A stretch of DNA of 12,409 nucleotides. It comes from Bacteroidaceae bacterium. GTDB taxonomy: Bacteria; Bacteroidota; Bacteroidia; Bacteroidales; Bacteroidaceae. The DNA is taken from the NCBI GenBank assembly GCA_017557475.1, contig JAFYYO010000243.1, positions 1-12,409 on the forward strand, given 5' to 3'. Shown piece after piece: positions 6,192 through 12,409 of this stretch (position 1 is the first letter of the stretch; every line of letters begins with the position of its first letter). Below the pieces are notes generated by a model. It was not told the DNA's origin and did no database searches. It saw nothing but the letters and a program-made list of their open reading frames with translations. Made by a program: the position numbers and the translations under genes.

Positions 6192-6223
6192 TTTGTTTTT
6201 TCGCTCACTTATTCGTAACTTTG
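6192..6223 (+). promoter_or_regulatory. Downstream promoter of the 1781-residue gene
   Basis: TTTG at 6192-6195, a 20-base spacer and TAACTTTG at 6216-6223. This is the best-placed promoter, with an expected start near 6230 and a leader of about 33 bases. Together with 6118-6148 it makes a tandem pair 75 bases apart. Confidence 0.75.
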
Positions 6224-6262
6224 TACCAGAAAATTATGTTTTATCCTTAAAGCGATACTATT

Positions 6263-9200
6263 ATGAGAAACAAACTATTACTCACAGCTATGTTTTTGCT
6301 TGCTTGTCTCGGCATGGCAAAAGCAGAAACCATCCAAATCGGCAGCGGCGAATCTCACAACAAAGGCGTGCCCTTGGTAACGAACTGGAATTACACTTTC
6401 ACTCAGCAGATTTATACCGTCGCGGAGATAGGTACGACGGGTAACATCACGAGCATTGCGTTCAAAATCGTCGAGGATCCCGGGCAGAGCCGAAACATCG
6501 ACATCTATCTGGTAAAGACCAACAAGTCGACTTTCAGTAGCGGAACGGACTTCATCCCTGTCTCGGAAAGCGACAAAGTCTTCAGCGGCGAAGTGAATTT
6601 TACAGCTACGGGTTGGACGACAATCGAGTTCAGCAAGGCTTTCTCCTACGACGGTTCGGCAAATCTTTGCGTCACCGTGAACGACCATACAGGTTCTTAT
6701 GTGTATGGTACAGGCAGATATTGGTACACAACAGAAGCAGAGAATCAGGCTATCTACAGGTATAATGACAGTTATGGCGCCTATGATCCCGCTTCGCCAG
6801 GAAGTACGGCTTCGAACGCGAGCGAGGCCTCACAACTCCTTTCCTATAAGAGCCAGATTCAACTCACCTTTAGTGGCGGAGGCTCAGGCGAAGTCGTTCA
6901 GGTCGGCAGCGGCGAAGAAACCAACTTGCCTACGCCATTTAACTCTAACTTCTATTATACATACTCGCAGCAAATCTATGCTCCTTCTGAAATTGGCAAG
7001 ACCGGCACCATCACCAGTATCGCCTTTAACGCAGTAAAAACTCGGAATGAATCTACTACCCCTCAAACACGAAACCTTGATATCTATCTGGTGGAGACCG
7101 ACAAGAGTTCTTTCAGCAGCGAAACAGATTGGATAACAGACATTTCGGAAGCCGATAAGGTCTTTAGTGGAAGTGTGACTTTCCCCATTGGAGGTTGGAC
7201 GACAATCAACTTCAACAAACCCTTCCAGTACAACGGAACAGGTAACCTTTGTGTCATCGTGAACGACAAGACCGGTGTTTCCGGTAACAACCAAGCAATA
7301 GAATGGCTTGTTTACAGGAGATCATACTACTATTGTCTTTTTTGGGTAGGCGCTTCTGTTTCTAATACCGTCGACCTTGCATCACCACCAACTAATAATT
7401 CCAGTCGTACTGTATTCAACAACCAGATTCAACTCACCTTCGCCGGAGGTGGTGGCGGCTCCGAACCTGGAGTCGTGCAGATAGGTAGCGGCACGGAAAC
7501 CAGCAACTATTTGCCTACATATTCATTCTATAACTATTCGCTCTCGGAGCAGATTTATACGAAAGAAGAGCTGGGTGCTGCAAAAGACCTCACAAGCGTT
7601 AGCTTCTACAATACGAGCTCAGCAAAGACACGTGATATTGATGTCTATCTCGTGCCGACCAGCAAGACGAGCTTCACGAGCGAGACGGATTGGGTGAACG
7701 TCACGGAAGCCAACAAGGTATTCAGCGGCGAGGTCGCCTTCGAGAGTGGAGAGTGGACGACAATTACGTTCCAGAAAACCTACAGCTATAACGGCTCGAG
7801 CAACCTTGTCCTCGTTGTCGATGACAATACGGGCAGCTATGAGAGTGGTAGCTCCTCATTCCTTGTCTACGACGCAACAAGCCAGGCACTCCGCATGTAC
7901 AGCGACCCCACCAACTACGACCCGACCATTGCAACCAGCTATTCAGGCACTATCATGAATGTGAAGAACCAGGTGAAGTTCGGCTTCATTGGCGGCGGAG
8001 ATTCGGGGACTCCAATCCATAGCATATATGTAAATGGCTATGACTCCCCCGTTGCAGGCCAAAACTCGCAAGACCATCTGAATTTAACCATACCCTCCGA
8101 CGCCAACTACCAAATCTACGATGATGTTGATTACGAGTCCGGATGGTATGACGATGATGAAGCAGGATGGTTCTCCGGTACCTTCGTGGAGGGCACCAAC
8201 TACTCATTGTGCATAAGGTTTAAGGCAAACGACGGGTACTATTTCGCCGACGATTGTGCCTTCTACATAAATGGCGGCACCGAACTTGTCGACTTCGACA
8301 ACTGCGCGGTTTACAATGATATTCATAAAGCTGTCATCTGGTCTGTTACCGCGCCAGCTACCGAAAGCGTAGAACCCGATTTCATCGAGATTGGTAGCGG
8401 AGAGAATACCAACAACAGTCTGCCTACTTCTGCATTATATAATTACTCGCTCTCTCAACAAATCTATACGAAGGTAGAACTAGGAAGTGCCAAGGAACTC
8501 ACAAGTGTAAGCTTCTACAATACGAGCTCAGCAAAGACACGCAATATCGATATCTATCTCGTGCCGACCAGCAAAACTAGCTTCGAGAGCACGACGGATT
8601 GGGTGAACGTCACGGAAGCCGACAAGGTCTTCAGCGGCGAAGTCACCTTCGAGAGCAATCAGTGGACGGCAATCGGGTTCCAGAAGGCCTTCAACTATAA
8701 CGGCTCGAGCAACCTCGTCCTCGTTGTCGATGACAATACGGGCTCCTATAACGGTTCCGCATCTTTCCTCGTATTTGATGCACCCAATCAGGCAATCCGC
8801 GCCTTCACTGACAACACTAACTATAATCCGGCCAGTGCTCCCGGCATCAATGGTGCCATATTGAACGTGAAGAACCAAGTGAGATTCAACGAAACTGGAA
8901 TCAGTTATGCTCCTTCCAGTCTTGACGTTTCCGACATCCAATGGAACAGCGCTACCATTACATGGGAAAGCACATTCTCCACTTTCACTCTGCAGTACAA
9001 GCCTGCCAGTTCTAGCGAATGGACTACCATCTCCTCTATCACAGCGAAGACCTATACGCTGACAGGCCTTGATCAGTTGACGACTTATGATGTTCGTGTA
9101 ACGGCGGAAGGATATGACGATTTTGCCGCCACGACCTTCACAACGCTCGTGCGCTTCCTACGTCCTACTGACATTCAAGTCCTGGCCGTAACGCCTTACA

Positions 9201-11608
9201 CCGCAGCCATCGACTGGACAGACAACTGCGGAGCCTCCGCTTGGCAAATAGCTGTCGATGACGTGGAGAACATTACGGAAGCCTCGCACAACCCCTTTAT
9301 CCTAACAGGACTTACGCCAGGAACGGAATACCGAATTGCAGTGCGCTCCGTTGTGGAAGAAGATGGCGAGCAGCTCTGTAGCGCTTGGAGCAATGCTGTT
9401 TCCTTCACCACATCGCTTCCTAATCCTGCGCCCGAAATCAGCTCCGTCACCACGACTCCCACTTCTGCCACCATCACTTGGGAAGGCCAGAGCGACAGCT
9501 ACAAAGTGAGGTACAGGAAGATTTCAGGAGCCAAATACAACTTCGAAGACGGCACCATGCAAGGCTGGACCACTATCGATGCCGATGGCGACGAGTACGA
9601 TTGGGTGCTCGGTTCTGCCACAAGTGGTATTTACCTTACCGGTAATATTCCCAACGGTGGTAATAAAGGCTCTCAAGACTTTGTTACTTCCGGTTCCTAT
9701 AGCAATGTGGCCAATTCTGCCTTGACCCCCGACAATTATCTTGTCTCCCCGAAGGTAACTTTGGGCGGTTCCATTACCTTCTATGCCTGTGCACAGGATG
9801 CCAATTATCCGTATGAGCACTTCGGAGTGGCAGTCTCAACCAGTGGCAACACCGATCCCGCTGACTTTGTTACCATTAAGGAATGGACAATGACCGCTAT
9901 GGGCACTCCGAGTTCAAGAAGAAAAGTTCAAGGAACTTGGGGCTACTATACCGTCGACCTGAGTGCTTATGCCGGTCAGCAAGGCTACGTTGCCATTCGC
10001 CATTTCGATAGCAGTGACAATTTCTTGCTCAATGTGGACGACATCAATATCCTCGAACCAGGAGAAGAAGACGAAGAAGAATGGCAGACCATCGATGTCA
10101 ACGGAACTACAGCAACGATAGAAGGCCTCGACCCGAGTGCATCATACGAGTTCGAAGTGCTTGGCATCATGCATAATCAGCCCGATGCTTCTACAGGCAT
10201 TCATTCATTCTCGACCCTCGAACTCAATCCTGTTCCCACCGATGTTGCCGTCAAGACCACACCAACTACGGCCGATATCTCCTGGACCGCTTATGGTGAC
10301 AACTATCGCGTGCAGTACAGAGCTCTCGGACAAATGAAAACCTACCTCTCCGAAGACTTCGAATCGGGCAGCATCTCGGGCTGGACGACAGTAAACCTGA
10401 AATCCGGTAGCAAATTATACGATGATGATGGAAATCTCATATTCGGCTTCTACTACACCTCAAATCCTCCCCAGTACCTCATCTCCCCTATGCTCAATGG
10501 CATTACGGAAGAAGCAACACTGGAGTTCCACTATCGAAACTATTATTCAAATTATCCAGAATCCTTCAAGGTTGGCTACTCTACGACAACCAACGCCATT
10601 TCGGACTTTACCTGGAGCAGCGAAGTGACCGCCGACGCAGACATTGACTGGCATGAATATACCCAATCAGTGCCCGCCGGCACAAAGTACATCGCCATCC
10701 AATGCACGTCAGATGATCAGTACATCTTCCTTATCGACAACATCGCCGTCTATTTCCGTTCCGAAGCTGCCGAAAGCGAATGGCATGAACGCTGGACAAC
10801 AGATCCCAATATCGTCCTGACAGGCTTGGAGAAAACAACGGAATACGAGTTCAAGATAGAAAGCTACATCAATGGAGTGGATGAACCCGCCGTCACCGAC
10901 GTCATGACATTCGTCACCAAAGACGATATTATCGACCTCGCGCTCGACAACAACGGAGACAACGAAGATGCCATCTTCCAACACTTCGGCGCATTTGCCA
11001 ATGTCACTATCAACAATCTCACCTTCGAGAGCGGCAAGTGGCAAGGCATCTGCCTGCCCTTCGACGTCGATGTAGAAGACAGCCCCCTTGCCGGAGCAGA
11101 CGTCAGGACTTTCGAATCTGAATCATACGCTGACAATAAACTTTCCCTCAACTTCCTCACGCCTTTGACGGAGATGAAGGCAGGCACGCCATATATCGTG
11201 AAGTTGGAAGGCAGTAACCTCGTCAACCCCACCTTCGAGAATGTGACGATAAGCACAAGTAGCCAGTATATCTCGAAGGAAAGTTGTGCCTTCATGTGTG
11301 CTGGATATAAATTCGTTACGAGCGATGGGGACTACGACAGCTACCTTAGGCTGACCGGCTCGACAGGTATCGACCTCCAGTTTATATTAACAGGAGACTA
11401 CCTGCAAGCCTTTGAACCTTACTTCTACTTCTTTACTTCACCCAGCGCCTATGATGAAGTCATCCTGAACACTGGCGACCTGATAACAGGAGTTTCTTCC
11501 CTCGGGGAGACCGAAGAAGAGACTATCTACAATCTCGCAGGTATGCGTCTTGCTAAGAAGCAAAGGGGTATCAACATCGTCAACGGTAAAAAAATGCTTG
11601 TGAAGTAA
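6263..11608 (+). CDS. Giant secreted repeat protein with FN3 and cleaved-adhesin-like domains and a sorting tail
   Basis: 1781 residues. A signal peptide spans 1-21, with likely cleavage after MAKA. Four copies of an unnamed beta-rich unit (about 22-203, 211-393, 403-573, 706-876) share IGSGE, a tyrosine-rich QQIYT strand, R(N/D)IDIYLV, KVFSGEV, W(T/A)xI and NL-x-V-x-V-x-D-x-TGSY. Residues 585-695 are a separate module (VNGYDSPVAGQ, FADD). FN3 domains lie at 882-962 and 966-1051. Two further FN3 domains (1055-1319 and 1323-1552) are each interrupted by a cleaved-adhesin/choice-of-anchor-J-like jelly roll (FEDGTMQGW at 1094, DFESGSISGW at 1365). Residues 1558-1735 carry the Prevotella-type domain GICLPFDV, PLAGADVRTF and AGTPYIVKLEG. 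The tail IYNLAGMRL to GKKMLVK suggests type IX secretion. It is likely a surface adhesin or binding protein; no catalytic motif is seen. The start at 6263 gives an exact signal peptide. Confidence 0.92.
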   Translation: MRNKLLLTAMFLLACLGMAKAETIQIGSGESHNKGVPLVTNWNYTFTQQIYTVAEIGTTGNITSIAFKIVEDPGQSRNIDIYLVKTNKSTFSSGTDFIPVSESDKVFSGEVNFTATGWTTIEFSKAFSYDGSANLCVTVNDHTGSYVYGTGRYWYTTEAENQAIYRYNDSYGAYDPASPGSTASNASEASQLLSYKSQIQLTFSGGGSGEVVQVGSGEETNLPTPFNSNFYYTYSQQIYAPSEIGKTGTITSIAFNAVKTRNESTTPQTRNLDIYLVETDKSSFSSETDWITDISEADKVFSGSVTFPIGGWTTINFNKPFQYNGTGNLCVIVNDKTGVSGNNQAIEWLVYRRSYYYCLFWVGASVSNTVDLASPPTNNSSRTVFNNQIQLTFAGGGGGSEPGVVQIGSGTETSNYLPTYSFYNYSLSEQIYTKEELGAAKDLTSVSFYNTSSAKTRDIDVYLVPTSKTSFTSETDWVNVTEANKVFSGEVAFESGEWTTITFQKTYSYNGSSNLVLVVDDNTGSYESGSSSFLVYDATSQALRMYSDPTNYDPTIATSYSGTIMNVKNQVKFGFIGGGDSGTPIHSIYVNGYDSPVAGQNSQDHLNLTIPSDANYQIYDDVDYESGWYDDDEAGWFSGTFVEGTNYSLCIRFKANDGYYFADDCAFYINGGTELVDFDNCAVYNDIHKAVIWSVTAPATESVEPDFIEIGSGENTNNSLPTSALYNYSLSQQIYTKVELGSAKELTSVSFYNTSSAKTRNIDIYLVPTSKTSFESTTDWVNVTEADKVFSGEVTFESNQWTAIGFQKAFNYNGSSNLVLVVDDNTGSYNGSASFLVFDAPNQAIRAFTDNTNYNPASAPGINGAILNVKNQVRFNETGISYAPSSLDVSDIQWNSATITWESTFSTFTLQYKPASSSEWTTISSITAKTYTLTGLDQLTTYDVRVTAEGYDDFAATTFTTLVRFLRPTDIQVLAVTPYTAAIDWTDNCGASAWQIAVDDVENITEASHNPFILTGLTPGTEYRIAVRSVVEEDGEQLCSAWSNAVSFTTSLPNPAPEISSVTTTPTSATITWEGQSDSYKVRYRKISGAKYNFEDGTMQGWTTIDADGDEYDWVLGSATSGIYLTGNIPNGGNKGSQDFVTSGSYSNVANSALTPDNYLVSPKVTLGGSITFYACAQDANYPYEHFGVAVSTSGNTDPADFVTIKEWTMTAMGTPSSRRKVQGTWGYYTVDLSAYAGQQGYVAIRHFDSSDNFLLNVDDINILEPGEEDEEEWQTIDVNGTTATIEGLDPSASYEFEVLGIMHNQPDASTGIHSFSTLELNPVPTDVAVKTTPTTADISWTAYGDNYRVQYRALGQMKTYLSEDFESGSISGWTTVNLKSGSKLYDDDGNLIFGFYYTSNPPQYLISPMLNGITEEATLEFHYRNYYSNYPESFKVGYSTTTNAISDFTWSSEVTADADIDWHEYTQSVPAGTKYIAIQCTSDDQYIFLIDNIAVYFRSEAAESEWHERWTTDPNIVLTGLEKTTEYEFKIESYINGVDEPAVTDVMTFVTKDDIIDLALDNNGDNEDAIFQHFGAFANVTINNLTFESGKWQGICLPFDVDVEDSPLAGADVRTFESESYADNKLSLNFLTPLTEMKAGTPYIVKLEGSNLVNPTFENVTISTSSQYISKESCAFMCAGYKFVTSDGDYDSYLRLTGSTGIDLQFILTGDYLQAFEPYFYFFTSPSAYDEVILNTGDLITGVSSLGETEEETIYNLAGMRLAKKQRGINIVNGKKMLVK
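7469..8890 (+). repeat. 909-base internal duplication (third and fourth beta-rich units)
   Basis: Units 3 and 4 of the 1781-residue protein are much closer to each other than to units 1 and 2. At a constant offset of 909 bases, 7601-7632 equals 8510-8541 exactly (32 bases), and 7789-7834 matches 8698-8743 at 45 of 46 bases. The intervening module (residues 585-695) exists once, so the duplicated step is a unit plus this spacer. Confidence 0.88.
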
Positions 11609-11644
11609 GGACTTTAGGGACTCTAAGGTCTCTAAGGACTTTAT
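11609..11644 (+). repeat. Four tandem 9-base repeats directly after the stop codon
   Basis: Units of the GGACTTTAG / GGTCTCTAA type run at an exact 9-base period and begin at the base after the TAA of the 1781-residue gene. They belong to the same family as 5172-5216. Confidence 0.92.
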
Positions 11645-11654
11645 CATTAGAAAG

Positions 11655-11688
11655 GAGCCCGCTTGTGCATCGAAGCATAGGCGGGCTC
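11655..11688 (+). terminator. Terminator of the 1781-residue gene
   Basis: A perfect GC-rich 8-bp stem pairs 11655-11662 with 11681-11688. Six more pairs (two of them G:U) extend it inward to a 6-base loop, 14 bp in all. The T run that follows is weak, so termination may be incomplete or the hairpin may mainly stabilise the 3' end. Confidence 0.78.
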
Positions 11689-11697
11689 GATGGTTTG

Positions 11698-11744
11698 CTT
11701 ACCTAAAGGTAAGGTTGCGAGACAGGCATAATGAAAAATTATGC
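11698..11744. promoter_or_regulatory. Two palindromes just upstream of the mdh promoter
   Basis: CTTACCT and AGGTAAG form a perfect 7-bp inverted repeat with a 2-base centre (11698-11713). GCATAAT and ATTATGC form another with a 5-base centre (11726-11744). Both end just before the mdh -33 element at 11752, a suitable place for activator or repressor binding. They could also be RNA hairpins at the end of the upstream transcript. Confidence 0.45.
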
Positions 11745-11751
11745 AAGATTG

Positions 11752-11783
11752 TTTGGCAGATAAGGAAAATAACTGTAACTTTG
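11752..11783 (+). promoter_or_regulatory. mdh promoter
   Basis: TTTG at 11752-11755, a 20-base spacer and TAACTTTG at 11776-11783, followed by CA: a full match to the Bacteroidetes vegetative promoter. The expected start is near 11790 and the leader is about 33 bases, AT-rich and without a Shine-Dalgarno sequence. Confidence 0.85.
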
Positions 11784-11822
11784 CAGTCTGAAACAAGTAT
11801 AACAACTAAAATAACAAACAAC

Positions 11823-12409
11823 ATGAAATTCCTGACTGACGAGAAACTCGTTATCGTTGGTGCCGGCGGTATGATCGGCTCTAACATGGTGCAGAGCGTG
11901 CTGATGCTCGGCCTCACTCCAAACATCTCTCTTTATGACATCTACGAACCCGGCGTGCACGGCGTTTACGACGAGATGTGCCATTGTGCTTTCCCTGGCG
12001 CAAACATCTCCTACACCGTCGACCCTGCTGAGGCTTTCACAGGTGCTAAGTACATCATCTCCAGCGGTGGTGCTCCCCGTAAGGAGGGTATGACTCGCGA
12101 AGACCTGCTCAAGGGCAACTGCCAGATTGCAGCTGAGTTCGGCGAGAATATCAAGAAGTATTGCCCCGACGTGAAGCACGTTGTCGTTATCTTCAATCCT
12201 GCTGACGTGACAGCCCTCACAGCTCTCATTCATTCAGGCTTGAAACCCAACCAGCTTACCTCTCTCGCAGCTCTCGACTCAACCCGTCTGCAGCAGCAAC
12301 TCGCTCAGGAGTTCGGCGTGCAGCAGGACAAGGTGACCGATGCTTACACTTATGGCGGGCACGGCGAACAGATGGCAGTCTTCGCTTCTAAGGCAAAGAT
12401 TGACGGCAA
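11823..12409 (+). CDS. mdh: Malate dehydrogenase, N-terminal 195 residues (cut by the window end)
   Basis: The enzyme interconverts malate and oxaloacetate with NAD(H); in Bacteroidales it serves the reductive branch leading to fumarate and succinate. Open from ATG 11823 to the last base without a stop. The Rossmann motif GAGGMIGS is at 13-20, and Asp39 ends the second strand (LYDIYE), the usual sign of NAD rather than NADP use. Substrate-binding arginines are visible in APRKEGM (Arg86), TREDLL (Arg92) and LDSTRLQ (Arg155), with Asn125 in FNPADVT. The catalytic His180 is in YGGHGEQM. The start is fixed by the family N-terminus (MKFLTDEKLVIVGAGG) and by the promoter 40 bases upstream. It appears to be a single transcription unit at this end. 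Confidence 0.95.
   Translation, partial: MKFLTDEKLVIVGAGGMIGSNMVQSVLMLGLTPNISLYDIYEPGVHGVYDEMCHCAFPGANISYTVDPAEAFTGAKYIISSGGAPRKEGMTREDLLKGNCQIAAEFGENIKKYCPDVKHVVVIFNPADVTALTALIHSGLKPNQLTSLAALDSTRLQQQLAQEFGVQQDKVTDAYTYGGHGEQMAVFASKAKIDG

Noticed and set aside
11739..12233. Long - strand open frame opposite mdh
   Set aside because: It is the antisense shadow of mdh, whose catalytic motifs are intact on the + strand; likewise the + strand frames at 5260-6029 are shadows of nagB.

Overview
The window looks like chromosomal DNA from a gut or oral Bacteroidales bacterium, most likely Prevotella or a close relative. Four things point there. Promoters follow the Bacteroidetes pattern (TTTG, 19-20 bases, TAnnTTTG). 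No strong Shine-Dalgarno sequences precede the starts. Two very large secreted proteins end in the 'YNLAG...GKK(V/M)LVK' tail typical of Prevotella-type type IX sorting domains. The housekeeping genes (galM, nagB, mdh) have Bacteroidetes-like sequences. No genus-specific marker is present, so the genus is an inference.

Layout. 1-210 is the 3' end of galM (aldose 1-epimerase, + strand). It converges through a shared hairpin terminator on a 1149-residue surface protein gene (283-3732, - strand) built from MORN/strand-like N-terminal units, six InlB B-type repeats, a BspA-like segment, FN3-like domains and a C-terminal sorting tail. Upstream of that gene, 3733-4573 holds no gene. It contains a strongly folded RNA element (3801-3976, - strand) behind a good promoter, then a field of short direct and inverted repeats (4071-4382), then the terminator of tRNA-His. 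tRNA-His(GTG) lies at 4574-4648 (- strand). A hairpin-rich stretch separates its promoter from a small GlsB/YeaQ-type membrane protein gene (4902-5141, -), which follows nagB (5220-6011, -), glucosamine-6-phosphate deaminase, with every catalytic and most allosteric residues in place.

nagB and the next gene diverge from a 250-base promoter region. Two well-formed + strand promoters drive a 1781-residue secreted protein (6263-11608) with four copies of an unnamed ~175-residue beta-rich unit, FN3 domains, two cleaved-adhesin-like jelly rolls, and a C-terminal sorting tail. After its terminator, mdh (malate dehydrogenase, 11823 onward, cut by the window end) begins behind an excellent promoter.

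How it fits together. The metabolic genes (sugar mutarotation, amino-sugar catabolism, TCA/fumarate-branch malate dehydrogenase) are ordinary housekeeping genes, not one pathway cluster. The two giant proteins are probable cell-surface or secreted adhesin/binding proteins exported by the same route. The most unusual material is non-coding: the folded RNA upstream of the first surface protein, the repeat field beside it, and simple repeats of 7, 9 and 15 bases that lie directly after stop codons and, in one gene, inside the coding sequence.
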